Under the pieces are notes generated by a model. It was not told where the DNA came from. It searched no databases and saw only the letters and a program-made list of their open reading frames with translations. From JBHIET01 sp046760785 (GTDB lineage Bacteria > Chloroflexota > Anaerolineae > B4-G1), in assembly GCA_046760785.1 (NCBI GenBank), contig JBHIET010000007.1, positions 1 through 64,000 on the forward strand: 64,000 nt of DNA, read 5' to 3'. Below, piece by piece: positions 41,615-50,707 of the stretch. Every line of letters begins with the position of its first letter. Position 1 is the stretch's first letter. The position numbers and the translations under genes were made by a program.

Positions 41615-42349
41615 ATGACGACATATCCCTACATCTACCTCTCCCCCCACCCGGACGACGGCGTGCTCTCGTGTGGGGGACGTATCTGGCAGCAGGTACA
41701 AGCCGGTGAGCGCGTGCTGGTGTTGACGGTTTTTGCCGGGCCTCCTCCTCCGGGTGCACCGCTCTCCCCGTTCGCCCAGGAGTTGCATGCGCGCTGGGAG
41801 CATCCGGCCGATGCGGCCACCAGAAGACAGGAGGAGGACAGGGCAGCGTTGGCCCTCCTTGGGGCAGACCCGGTGCATTGGCCTTACAGCGACTGCATCT
41901 ACCGGCAGACCGCCAGCGGTCGTTTTCCTTATGCCAGTGAGGAGGCACTGTGGGGGGAGGTGCATCCGGCAGAGGAGGGACTGGCCGCGGAGCTGGCGGC
42001 CGGGTTGGCAGCGCTACCGCTGAGCCGAGACAGCGTAGTCTACACGCCACTGGGGGTCGGTCACCACGTGGATCACCAGATAGTGCGCTGCGCAGCGGAG
42101 GCCTCTGGGCATACGCTGGTCTACTACGAGGATTTCCCCTATGCCGGAGATCCTCACGCAGTACAGGCTGCGCTAGGGGAAGGACAATGGCAGATGGATG
42201 TGGTGCAGCTCTCCGAGGAGGCGCTGGAGGCGAAGATCGCCGCCATCGCCCGCTACCGCTCACAGCTCAGCACCTTCTGGGCTGACGAGGCGGAGATGGC
42301 GGCGGCAGTGCGAGCGTTTGCAGAACGGTACTGGATATTGGACATTTGA
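41615..42349 (+). CDS. PIG-L/LmbE-family deacetylase
   Basis: About 244 residues from ATG 41615 (GGGGAGA upstream). The zinc site is formed by SPHPDDGVLSCGG near the N-terminus and HHVDHQIV at about 150. Family members remove acetyl groups from N-acetylglucosamine conjugates such as GlcNAc-inositol or related thiols. The mycothiol/bacillithiol-type role cannot be told from sequence alone. Neighbours give no further hint. Confidence 0.88.
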   Translation: MTTYPYIYLSPHPDDGVLSCGGRIWQQVQAGERVLVLTVFAGPPPPGAPLSPFAQELHARWEHPADAATRRQEEDRAALALLGADPVHWPYSDCIYRQTASGRFPYASEEALWGEVHPAEEGLAAELAAGLAALPLSRDSVVYTPLGVGHHVDHQIVRCAAEASGHTLVYYEDFPYAGDPHAVQAALGEGQWQMDVVQLSEEALEAKIAAIARYRSQLSTFWADEAEMAAAVRAFAERYWILDI

Positions 42350-42375
42350 TGAATCGTCACCATCCAGCATCCAGC

Positions 42376-42780
42376 CTATGTTGATCTGATTTCGGCTTTC
42401 GCCTTTGCCCTGGCGACGAATCGCTCCTCTTCAACGACAAACCGCTCGTGGGTTGCCTCCCCAATCTGCTCTGCCTCGTCCCATGCCTCAACGCGGAACA
42501 CCAACCGGCGACCCTCCAGCTCCACCAGCTCGGCACGGGCGCGGACGCGCATCCCCACCGGCGTGGCAGCCAGGTGGCGGACGTCAATCCGACCGCCCAC
42601 GGAGGTCCGGCCCGGTGGGAGGTGATCCGTCAGCGCCTGCACCGCCGCGCCTTCCATCAGCCCCACCAGCGCGGGCGTGCCGAAGACCGGCACCAACCCG
42701 CTGCCCCAGCGATCGGCCGTATCCGCCTCGGTCACGACCGTCTCGATTTCACCTGTCAGTCCGGGTGCAAGCTCGTACAT
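42376..42780 (-). CDS. Hotdog-fold thioesterase, FlK-like
   Basis: About 134 residues from ATG 42780, preceded by GAGGTGAT. The sequence (FGTPALVGLMEGAAVQAL, GGRIDVRHLAATPVGM, ATHERFVV) matches the thioesterase group around fluoroacetyl-CoA thioesterase FlK. It probably hydrolyses a small acyl-CoA; the fluoroacetate specificity of FlK itself is not implied. It lies three bases after the stop... of the membrane protein gene on the same strand is not the case: transcription runs from the membrane protein side toward it only if read through, since its start is adjacent to that gene's 3' end. Confidence 0.8.
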   Translation of the reverse strand: MYELAPGLTGEIETVVTEADTADRWGSGLVPVFGTPALVGLMEGAAVQALTDHLPPGRTSVGGRIDVRHLAATPVGMRVRARAELVELEGRRLVFRVEAWDEAEQIGEATHERFVVEEERFVARAKAKAEIRST

Positions 42781-42783
42781 CAA

Positions 42784-44097
42784 TCACCTCGTCAGAGCCG
42801 GAATGATATACCTGAACAGACAATACACGTCCAGCGCCGCCAGTGCGGCGAAAAAGGCAGCTATCGCCCAGGCGCGCGTTCGCCGTGGCAGAACACCTGC
42901 CAGCGTGCTCAGCCCCAACGCAGCAGCCATCCCGATGGGGATGAGGGCCGGGAACAGGTAGCGGCCCTGATGTTGTAAGAAGGACAAGTTGTACCCCAGG
43001 TATTCAAGCAGTATGAGTAGGAATAGGGCGAGGAGCAAGATCACGCTGGCGCGCTGGAACGAGGTCAGGCTGAGCCGCTTCCGATCGAACAGCCACCAGA
43101 AGAAGCCTACGATCAGCAGAACGGAGAGCAGAGCCAAGCCCTGGTAGATGCGAGCTGGCAGCACCACGCCCATCCAGCCGAACTGCCCCCAGAAGCTCTG
43201 AAACGTCCAGCGAACCATACGGCTCAGCAGTCCGCCCCAGCCGTGGAGCGCCAGGTATTCACTTGAGCGCATCTGTCCTTCGACGACCTCAGCGTGCCGC
43301 GACAACCCCATCGGGTCATGCCAGCCGTAGGTAAGGCCGTTGCGGATGAACCAGGGCGCAGATACGAGCAGCGCCGGGAAGAGCATCCAGACTACTTGTG
43401 TCACCGCCCATCCCACTGTCCGGCGCTCGTCCCGCCAGCGGATCAGCACAGCCGTCACTGCTACCACAGGGGCGACGTAGGCCGTGCTCTTGGCCAGCAA
43501 TGCCGCCGCCAGCAGCAATCCGACCGGCCAGGGCTGCGCGTGGCCTCCACCGACGTAGAGCACCAATGCCCACAGCGTTCCTCCCACGACCAGCTCCGCC
43601 AGCGCGTCGTTGTTCACGCCCGCAGTCATCGCCACGTGTTGAGGGATGAAAGCGATGAAAGCGGCGGTCATCAGCGCCAACTCGGTCCACCGGGGAAAGA
43701 TGGCTCGCACCGTCCCGAAAGCGACCACCAGCAGTACAGCCCCAAACAACACCGAGAGCAGCCGCAGCGGCAGCACCACGCCACCAAAGAGCAGGTAGAC
43801 GGGAGTCGCCAGCAGGTAATAGAGCGGCGGCTGGTGATCCTCATACTCCACCGTGTCAACGGAGAGTTCGGGAGGGAAACGCGCCGACTTGAGGCATTCC
43901 AGGTAATCCTGGTCGTAGTCACCGAACTCGATGACCGGAAAGCCCCGGCCCTCGGCCAGCGCGCGGACGTAGTTATAGTGGGCTGGCTCGTCGGGAACCT
44001 GCCAGGTGGGGGTGAGGCTCGCATAGAGGGTACCAATCGCGACGTACACGATGACGATGGCGGCCAGAAGGACGCCAGGTGAAAGCCCTGTCTTCAT
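42784..44097 (-). CDS. Multi-helix glycosyltransferase-like membrane protein (DUF2142/GT39 type)
   Basis: About 437 residues from ATG 44097, with roughly 11 transmembrane helices. The first outside loop has PDEPAHYNYVRAL and the second YEDHQPPLYYLLA, acidic and aromatic motifs typical of DUF2142 and GT-C mannosyltransferases that use lipid-linked sugars. A role in cell-surface glycosylation is inferred. Its 3' end is three bases from the start codon of the thioesterase gene on the same strand, so the two are probably co-transcribed. Confidence 0.78.
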   Translation of the reverse strand: MKTGLSPGVLLAAIVIVYVAIGTLYASLTPTWQVPDEPAHYNYVRALAEGRGFPVIEFGDYDQDYLECLKSARFPPELSVDTVEYEDHQPPLYYLLATPVYLLFGGVVLPLRLLSVLFGAVLLVVAFGTVRAIFPRWTELALMTAAFIAFIPQHVAMTAGVNNDALAELVVGGTLWALVLYVGGGHAQPWPVGLLLAAALLAKSTAYVAPVVAVTAVLIRWRDERRTVGWAVTQVVWMLFPALLVSAPWFIRNGLTYGWHDPMGLSRHAEVVEGQMRSSEYLALHGWGGLLSRMVRWTFQSFWGQFGWMGVVLPARIYQGLALLSVLLIVGFFWWLFDRKRLSLTSFQRASVILLLALFLLILLEYLGYNLSFLQHQGRYLFPALIPIGMAAALGLSTLAGVLPRRTRAWAIAAFFAALAALDVYCLFRYIIPALTR

Positions 44098-44194
44098 GGG
44101 GGCTATTGTACCCGCACAGAAGCCGATTGACAAGCATCCTCAATCGCGTACCACGACATAGCCGACCTTACCCATCCTCGGACCTGGCAGGAAT

Positions 44195-44222
44195 TTGCAC
44201 AGAACACAGAGACAAGTATACT
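44195..44222 (+). promoter_or_regulatory. Putative promoter of the CRISPR-Cas operon
   Basis: TTGCAC (44195-44200) and TATACT (44217-44222) with a 16-bp spacer, 83 bp upstream of the WYL regulator gene. A second weak -10 candidate (TAGAAT, about 45374) lies before cas10d. Confidence 0.55.
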
Positions 44223-44304
44223 AACACGAGGAAAGCCCCGGCACTTTCACGGAGGGCCGAGGCTATGTCCAAGACGATGAGGGCGCCTTACAGAGGAGCA
44301 TCCA

Positions 44305-45351
44305 ATGTCACGTGGAAAACGTGAGAGCCACTGGTTGGTCATACGCCGTTGCCTGGCCATCATCCGGCGGGCACAGCGCGGCCTGGCTAGCCGAGAGGAA
44401 CTGATTCAGGCCGTACTGGCGCAGGAAGAGCCGGAGGCCTACGGAGAACTCCAGGGCAAGGCCCTGTATCGCCGCCTGGAGAACGACCTGCGGCGCATTC
44501 GGGACAACTTGATGGTGGACTTGTACTTCGACCGGCAGGCGGGCGGCTATGTGATCAAAGACACCTGGCTGCCCTTGCTGGACCTGCCGGACGAGGACCT
44601 GGCGACCATCGCCTGGCTGGAGGAGACGTTTGGCCTGGACTCGCCGCAGCACGACGAGGTACACGCGCTGCTGGGGCGGCTGAGGCTCTACCTGGGAACC
44701 GAGCGATTGGCCGCTCTGGAGCGCTGTCGTACGGCGCTGACAGTAGACCTGAGACAGCGGGACGAGGACGAGATTCCATCTGCGGTGTGGGATGGGCTGA
44801 CGAAGGCAATGCTGGAGCGGCGGCAGGTCGAGTTGCTCTACCTCTCGCCCCAGTACGAGAATGGAAGACCCCGACGCCACGTGGTGGATCCCTACGACTA
44901 CTACTTTGACACGACGCGCGGCCATTACTACCTGCGCGCCTACTGCCGCCGCGCCAAAGGCCCTGACGGCCTGGATGAGCCGCGCTGCTACATCACCTAC
45001 CGCGTGGGGCGTATCTTGGAATTGACCGTGTTGCCTCAGAAGCTATCACCGCTGCCTCCACCCTCTCCCCGTTACGCTGTGGTGTACGAACTGGCTCCGC
45101 AGGTCGCCCGCCTGGGCGTCACCCACCACCTCAGGATCGAGATCGAAGACATCGAGCGGCGAGACGATGGGAGTGCCGTCGTGCGCGGGACGACAGACAG
45201 CGTCTTCTGGGCCATCCAGGCCCTGATGCACTATCGGCATCACTGCCGCGTGCTGGGGGGGCCAGAGATGCTGCGGGAGATGCGAGCCACGGTACAAAAG
45301 ATGGCTGAAATGTATGCACAGGAAAAGCGATCCCCACGGATGTGGGGGTGA
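44305..45351 (+). CDS. WYL-domain transcriptional regulator
   Basis: A 348-residue protein with an N-terminal winged helix (SREELIQAVLAQ, ALYRRLENDLRRI) and a central WYL domain (HYYLRAYCRRAKGP, ITYRVGRI). The C-terminal extension fits the WCX domain. WYL regulators are frequently linked to CRISPR-Cas loci and may sense nucleotides or nucleic acid. It is the first gene of the cas cluster and lies 56 bp upstream of cas10d. Repression or activation of the operon is the expected role. Confidence 0.88.
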   Translation: MSRGKRESHWLVIRRCLAIIRRAQRGLASREELIQAVLAQEEPEAYGELQGKALYRRLENDLRRIRDNLMVDLYFDRQAGGYVIKDTWLPLLDLPDEDLATIAWLEETFGLDSPQHDEVHALLGRLRLYLGTERLAALERCRTALTVDLRQRDEDEIPSAVWDGLTKAMLERRQVELLYLSPQYENGRPRRHVVDPYDYYFDTTRGHYYLRAYCRRAKGPDGLDEPRCYITYRVGRILELTVLPQKLSPLPPPSPRYAVVYELAPQVARLGVTHHLRIEIEDIERRDDGSAVVRGTTDSVFWAIQALMHYRHHCRVLGGPEMLREMRATVQKMAEMYAQEKRSPRMWG

Positions 45352-45407
45352 GGGTGTGGTAGAATGATATTGTGCAATGAGGGTGTGAGTCAAGAAGGGA
45401 GGAGTTG

Positions 45408-48400
45408 ATGCCCACAGTCTCTGAGATCGAACAAGTCCTGAATGAATACGTTGAAAAGTACATTCCGGTGATGTTGCGCCAGGGATACCACCTGGTGCTG
45501 GTCAAGGGCGGGCCGGACTATCCCCACCTGCCGGAACAATCCCACTTTGCTCACATCATCAACGGCGCGTTTGGCCTGACGCAACTGGTCAAGTTCCTGA
45601 TCGAGCACAACGTGCGCGTCCCCGGGCTGGACGAAGAAACTTTCCGCAAGGCGCTGGCGCTTTTCACCGTTCACGAAGTACACAAGGATGCCGAGGTGGA
45701 GCTGCTGGGCGATTCCCAGTTCAGCATCCCCCTGGAACGGCTGCGGGAAGAGTACCAGCGCCTGGGACTGGACCAATTCGCCCCGGTGGACGAGTACCTG
45801 ATGCGGGCGGCCAATGTCCACAAGCGTAGCAGCAAGCACGGCGATTTGCTGCTCAGCGATGATCCGAACGCTGCACAGCTATGGCTATGGGTGCGCATCG
45901 CCGACACCTTCGCCTCGGTCAAGACGCCGGAAGAGGCGAAGGCTTCGCTGGAGGGCTATCTGGCCGATCTGGGGCCGGCCTTCGCCCCCAAGAGTCCGCC
46001 GGGCAAGTATACACTCTATTACCACGAGATCAAGGACGTGCGCGGTGTGCTGACCAACACCGTCCACCAGGCTGTCGCTCAACAGTTGGCGGGCGACCTG
46101 GGCTTTTTCCCGCTGCTCTACTTCGCCACGGGCACGCTCTATCTGGGACCGGCTCAATTGGACGGTGACGCCGATGACGCGATCCCCGCCGTCGCCGAAT
46201 GGGTGCTCCAATCGCTGACCCAGGGCGGTGGTGGGGACGCCATCCGCGACGGGCTGCGTCGCCAAAAGTTCGACTTTGAGCGCTACGTCTACGCCTTTGC
46301 CACAGTGAAAGACCTGCTCCAGGTCGTCCACGATGAAACGCTGACCGCCAAACCCGACGCACGGGTAGCCCTCAAGGAGATAGACGGCCTGGTCAGCAAG
46401 CGCCAGGAACTGAGCGCCGAGTGGCGGGACACGGTCGAGGAACGGTTTGGCATCCAACTGCTCGACCCCAAGGAGCACAAAACCTTCAACGAACTCTGGT
46501 CCCAGGTACGGCGCTACCTGCTCTATGTGGACACGCTGTTGCGCGACCTGAACCCGGCCGAGAACCGACTGGAGTGGTTCCTGCGTGTGTTTGCCATCCC
46601 GCAGCCTTATGCCGACAACCTGCGTCGGGAAGCCGACATCTGGGCGAAAGGCGGGATCGGCAAGTACGTGCTGGTGATCGCCTACCACTTCCTGCGCGGC
46701 CCCGACTTTGCCGACCGCCCGGCCGAGGCCACGCCGCCGGAGCAGGTGCTGGAGCGGTTGCACCGCCGCGTGCTGGAGGCCTTTCGCCAGGTGGATACCC
46801 AGGCCGGACGGCAGGCCGCCGTGGCCGAGCTGGGGTTGCGCCAGGACCTGGAGGCGTACCTGGCCGAGCATCTGTACCTTTCCTTTGCCCCGGCCAGTCA
46901 ACTGGCCGCTGACAGCCTGGCGGGCTATGTGTCGCCGAAGCGCAAGGGGCACACGGGCCAGGTGTGTTCCATCTGCAACCGGCGCAGCGAGTACGTGCAG
47001 TCCTTGCGGGCGGGCATCCTGGACGACTTTGGGCGGGTTTTTTCCAATCGGGTGCTCCCCGCCCGCGAAGCGCCCCAGGGCAACCGCCTCTGGTGCCCGG
47101 TCTGCCAGTTGGAGTTCATCTTGCGCAAGGTGATGGGCATGGGCCTGCCCTCCACTGCCCATTACAAGAACTCGCGCCGCATTTATCTCTATGTGTTGCC
47201 CACCTTCTCTTTCACCCTGGAGCACCTGCGCCTCTTCGAGCCGCTGCTGAAACCGTTCCACCGCGTGACCGGCTTGCCGGTGCGCGATTACGGCAAGGGC
47301 GATCCCGGCTTGCCGCGCTACTGGTTGGAGCATCGCGCCTTCGACCCGGATTGGGTGGAGGACTTGCAAGAGGTGTTGGAGCGCGAGGCGGACAAGATCG
47401 CCGGCTGGGGCGGACGGGGCTTTGTGGGCGAACGGGTCTCGCTGGGACGCATCACCGGCCAGCCGCACTACTACCTCATCACTTGGGAGAAAGCGGCCCG
47501 CGACACCGAACCCGACGACGCCCGCATCGCCACCCGCACCGAGGCCTGGTGCAAGGCGCTCTTCGCCGCGGCAGTCATCAGCGGGCTGACCAGTTGCAAG
47601 GTCTACGTCACCGAACGGCCTTACCTGCCGGTGGCCGACCCCGCCGAGTTGAGGGCTACCATCACCCTCGATGGTCCGCCCCCGGCGCTGCGGGGGCTGC
47701 TGGGCGGGCGCACCGACGAGGTCACGCTTTACGGGCGGGAAAAGGGAGAGCGCAGCGGCCTGGAGCGGGTGTTGGACCTGAGCGCGGCGCTGTGGGCGGT
47801 GACCGCCGACGTGCACGCACCCCAACGCAACACCAAAGACAAGCACATCTCCGGCCGGCTGGGGACGCTGAATACCTCGCCGCTGGCCGGGGCCACGTTC
47901 TACAAGGAGTATGGCCGCCTGAACGAGGGGCAATCGCCCTTTCCCACATTGACGACGGCCTGTGAGGTACTGCTGGAGGTTCAAGGAGGTGAACTGATGG
48001 ACCTGGTAGAAAAGATCGCACAAAAGAGCCTGGAGATTGCCCTGCCGCGAGGTGCATCCGGCCGGGGCAAGGCGCGGCGCTACGAACTGGTCTTCCGCGA
48101 GGCGGTCTCCGCCATGCGCCAGGCGCAAAAGATGATCCCGGAGATGCGAGAGGCGGCCATCGGCGGGAGGCGCCCGTCGGCGCAGAGCATCGCCGAACTG
48201 AAGCGGTTGACGGCGGGCACGCTGCTCAAGGGGTTGGAGCGCCGCCAGGAGAGCAGGCGGGGCGAGATCTTTGTCCGCGCCTGGGGCGACCAACTGGGCC
48301 GGCTGGTAGGCGAGTTCGTGGACCTGCTGGTGGACGAGCTCTACCTGGGCCGCGCTGGGGGCAGCTTCGCCCGCTTCCTGCGGCTGGAGAACAGCCTGGC

Positions 48401-48497
48401 CGATGGGATCTATTACTACACCGACCGGCACCTGGGAGAAGAGTGGGCAGCGTACAAGGCCGCCAGAAAGGAGAGCGGGGAGCAGACCAATGAGTGA
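45408..48497 (+). CDS. cas10d: Type I-D large subunit Cas10d (Csc3) with HD nuclease
   Basis: 1029 residues from ATG 45408, with AAGGGAGGA upstream; a TTG one codon earlier is ignored. The N-terminal HD domain shows His46/His49 and the HEVHKD cluster (His89, His92, Asp94). A central zinc finger is formed by CSIC and CPVC at about 519 and 563. The C-terminal 166 residues are helical and correspond to the small subunit region. In type I-D the HD nuclease sits on Cas10d instead of Cas3, and the protein is the PAM-reading large subunit of the effector complex. The stop overlaps the start of the next gene by eight bases. Confidence 0.9.
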   Translation: MPTVSEIEQVLNEYVEKYIPVMLRQGYHLVLVKGGPDYPHLPEQSHFAHIINGAFGLTQLVKFLIEHNVRVPGLDEETFRKALALFTVHEVHKDAEVELLGDSQFSIPLERLREEYQRLGLDQFAPVDEYLMRAANVHKRSSKHGDLLLSDDPNAAQLWLWVRIADTFASVKTPEEAKASLEGYLADLGPAFAPKSPPGKYTLYYHEIKDVRGVLTNTVHQAVAQQLAGDLGFFPLLYFATGTLYLGPAQLDGDADDAIPAVAEWVLQSLTQGGGGDAIRDGLRRQKFDFERYVYAFATVKDLLQVVHDETLTAKPDARVALKEIDGLVSKRQELSAEWRDTVEERFGIQLLDPKEHKTFNELWSQVRRYLLYVDTLLRDLNPAENRLEWFLRVFAIPQPYADNLRREADIWAKGGIGKYVLVIAYHFLRGPDFADRPAEATPPEQVLERLHRRVLEAFRQVDTQAGRQAAVAELGLRQDLEAYLAEHLYLSFAPASQLAADSLAGYVSPKRKGHTGQVCSICNRRSEYVQSLRAGILDDFGRVFSNRVLPAREAPQGNRLWCPVCQLEFILRKVMGMGLPSTAHYKNSRRIYLYVLPTFSFTLEHLRLFEPLLKPFHRVTGLPVRDYGKGDPGLPRYWLEHRAFDPDWVEDLQEVLEREADKIAGWGGRGFVGERVSLGRITGQPHYYLITWEKAARDTEPDDARIATRTEAWCKALFAAAVISGLTSCKVYVTERPYLPVADPAELRATITLDGPPPALRGLLGGRTDEVTLYGREKGERSGLERVLDLSAALWAVTADVHAPQRNTKDKHISGRLGTLNTSPLAGATFYKEYGRLNEGQSPFPTLTTACEVLLEVQGGELMDLVEKIAQKSLEIALPRGASGRGKARRYELVFREAVSAMRQAQKMIPEMREAAIGGRRPSAQSIAELKRLTAGTLLKGLERRQESRRGEIFVRAWGDQLGRLVGEFVDLLVDELYLGRAGGSFARFLRLENSLADGIYYYTDRHLGEEWAAYKAARKESGEQTNE
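47997..48497 (+). CDS. cas11d: Cas11d small subunit from an internal start of cas10d
   Basis: An in-frame ATG at 47997 (codon 864 of cas10d) is preceded by AAGGAGGTGA at 47983-47992, a ten-base match to the anti-SD complement with ideal spacing. The product would be 166 residues, all-helical (MDLVEKIAQKSLEIAL onwards). Internal translation of Cas11d from cas10d has been shown for other type I-D systems, where several copies line the effector. Here the signal is unusually strong. Experimental proof for this organism is lacking. Confidence 0.75.
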   Translation: MDLVEKIAQKSLEIALPRGASGRGKARRYELVFREAVSAMRQAQKMIPEMREAAIGGRRPSAQSIAELKRLTAGTLLKGLERRQESRRGEIFVRAWGDQLGRLVGEFVDLLVDELYLGRAGGSFARFLRLENSLADGIYYYTDRHLGEEWAAYKAARKESGEQTNE

Positions 48498-50703
48498 ATT
48501 CGACTTTGGACCAATCTCACGCACGGTGGACGCCTCAACCGGTCGAGGCGATGCCATCAACTTTGCCTCACTGCCGGTCCACGAAGCGCTGACGGCCCTG
48601 CTGGCGAGCAACAAGGCGAGCAACAACCGGGATGAATTTGTCGCCTGGCTGTGGCACGACCTGTTCAAGCCGTTGTTCTGGTGGCAATGGAATGCACGTA
48701 AGAGAAAATTTGATTGGATCCACTATCCCAACAATAGACCAAATGATCCACTAAATGTTGAGGCACACTGGTCAAGTGTGACAGGAATTCCATCCGGTCT
48801 GGTGGAAACGCATCACCTTCACAGTGGCCGCAAGTTTAGGTTTGGGGAAACGGAAACGATTAACAACGAGTTCGACCAGGTTGCCATAGGAAAGGATGCC
48901 CGTTTTGTCCAACTCTCCTTCCTGGTCGAACCTGCTACCCATACTGCCCTGCTCCGTGCCGTGATCGCCGACGCCTTTATGGAAGTCGTGACGAAAGCGG
49001 TTGCTGCATCCATCGGAACGGAACTGGCAACCAAGTCGCCTACCTTCAAACGAGTCCGCTATGTTTTTGATTTCGATCAGGTCGCGCTGTCTAGCCCGCC
49101 CACCAGTTCAGAGATTGCGTCTCTGGCGAACCAATACACTTTGGACGTCACTTCTGATGAACTGATCATCAAGCACTTGGTGCCCCTTGCCAAACCGGAC
49201 CTGGACGGACGTCACGTTGAGGTTGTGCTTGATTTGACCGCCGAGCCACCGACTGCAGAGCGGTTTGGCCAGGGCATAATCTCGTTGGTGGAGTTGTTGA
49301 CCGTTTACCAAGACAGTCGTACCATCCTAATGGGTATCCCTCAGTTTCTGACGGTGGATGTTGGGCAACTGACGCAACAGGTGCAGAGTGCAACAGAGCA
49401 GCGGCTACAGGGCCTGGATATTCGGACAATGGCAAACACGGTTGAGCTCAAGCGGCAGGGCACAACACAAGGTCGTGTGAACTGGGATGCTCTGCCACTG
49501 AACAAGCAAGGTCAGGAGGTTGATTTGCTGGCACACGTGTTTGCCGAGCAGGTGGAAATCCGCCTGATCGACCGAGGCCGATTGCTCCAAAAGGTCAAAG
49601 CCTCCAAAGGGAAATCCTTCGAGGTTCGTTTCCTCAGCGAGATCGTGTCGCATCCCATTGCATTGCTTGCTGGCAAACCTCGTCACTGCCGTTTCTGCAA
49701 CTCGGCGTTCGAGAGCAATCTTCCCCCAGCCGACGCAAAAGTAGGAGGCTATTTCACCGATATTGAGCACGTTGGCTTTGGCGGCGACATTTGCCCGATG
49801 TGCCGTGTTTATATACTCAACTCCCACAAGTCCCATACCGAGGCCGAAAGAGCGCAAGGCATTACAGGGGACCGGAAGGGATATCGTGGGGCTTTTGCCA
49901 TCGCTTCTCCTTCCTCCCATTTCACCTATGATGGGGAACAGTGTCAGCTCATCGAGCAACCTCCACTGGATATCGGCGGCCGCTTCGCTGCACCCTTGCA
50001 ACGGGCCACAGTCACCCTGCAGGAATATGCCCTGTTCAATATGCTTTCTCGTCGGCTCATCGCCCAGATTTGGACCCGGCTGGATGCTGCTAACGAGATG
50101 CAACCACTGCCCCTGCCATATGTGGGGGCCATTCTGTTAACCCAAAACAAAGCGGCTCAAATTCGGACACTGTTCGACTGTCTGGAGGTGCTCTTTGACA
50201 AAGTGGAACTTGTGGCATATCCGTTCAAGGTAACCGTACAGCCGGCTGCAGAACTGGCTTTCGAGATGGCGGTGAACGACCTGAAACAGCATCACACCAA
50301 ACATACCTATCTGAAGACCAGCCCCATCATTGTCCCTGTACATCCAGACAGCAAGTTCACCCTCCTGGTGGACAACGGACTTCAGTTGGAGGTGAACTGC
50401 AAGTTCTTTGAGGATCGAAGGCGAGTGAACGAGCTTTTGGAGGACATCAAAGGTCAGAAGCGACAACACAATTGGCTTCTGGCCGTGCTTCAAGGCATAG
50501 ACCCGGTGACAGCAACGGCGGAAACTTTCTATGATTATGACGTGCCACTCCGGCAGGCCGAAGAGGCGTTTTGGAATACACGCTTGAATGCCGAGTCTCT
50601 TGCCCAGCAATGGCAACGATATGAAAAAGTGTGCGACGAGGTTGGCCGCATTGTGGCCAGGTATCCGATGTTGATTGAGTTCTTTGCCAAACCAGGGAGG
50701 TAA
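48490..50703 (+). CDS. HD-domain Cas10-like large subunit, type IV-C-like
   Basis: About 737 residues from ATG 48490, which overlaps the cas10d stop by eight bases. The N-terminus has an HD phosphohydrolase pattern: His31, His56-Asp57 in WLWHDLFKP with Lys60, and His108-His109 in VETHHLHS. A zinc finger follows at about 405-440 (CRFC, then CPMC). No GGDD cyclase motif was seen. The following genes look like a small subunit, a Csf2-type Cas7 and a Csf3-type Cas5, so this matches the HD-containing Cas10-like large subunit that defines type IV-C. From about 48690 the gene is markedly AT-richer than cas10d and csc2, a sign of separate origin. Confidence 0.72.
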   Translation: MSEFDFGPISRTVDASTGRGDAINFASLPVHEALTALLASNKASNNRDEFVAWLWHDLFKPLFWWQWNARKRKFDWIHYPNNRPNDPLNVEAHWSSVTGIPSGLVETHHLHSGRKFRFGETETINNEFDQVAIGKDARFVQLSFLVEPATHTALLRAVIADAFMEVVTKAVAASIGTELATKSPTFKRVRYVFDFDQVALSSPPTSSEIASLANQYTLDVTSDELIIKHLVPLAKPDLDGRHVEVVLDLTAEPPTAERFGQGIISLVELLTVYQDSRTILMGIPQFLTVDVGQLTQQVQSATEQRLQGLDIRTMANTVELKRQGTTQGRVNWDALPLNKQGQEVDLLAHVFAEQVEIRLIDRGRLLQKVKASKGKSFEVRFLSEIVSHPIALLAGKPRHCRFCNSAFESNLPPADAKVGGYFTDIEHVGFGGDICPMCRVYILNSHKSHTEAERAQGITGDRKGYRGAFAIASPSSHFTYDGEQCQLIEQPPLDIGGRFAAPLQRATVTLQEYALFNMLSRRLIAQIWTRLDAANEMQPLPLPYVGAILLTQNKAAQIRTLFDCLEVLFDKVELVAYPFKVTVQPAAELAFEMAVNDLKQHHTKHTYLKTSPIIVPVHPDSKFTLLVDNGLQLEVNCKFFEDRRRVNELLEDIKGQKRQHNWLLAVLQGIDPVTATAETFYDYDVPLRQAEEAFWNTRLNAESLAQQWQRYEKVCDEVGRIVARYPMLIEFFAKPGR

Positions 50704-50707
50704 TTCA

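Noticed and set aside
45885..48668. A 927-residue minus-strand reading frame opposite cas10d
   Set aside because: It is a GC-rich antisense shadow of cas10d with no recognisable domain and no start signals.
48490..50703. Type III Cas10 with cyclic oligoadenylate synthesis
   Set aside because: No GGDD motif was seen, and the partners resemble Csf2/Csf3 rather than Csm/Cmr proteins.
48490..50703. Csf1 (Cas8-like) of type IV-A or IV-B
   Set aside because: The protein is two to three times longer than Csf1 and has an N-terminal HD motif; no DinG or CysH-like gene is adjacent.
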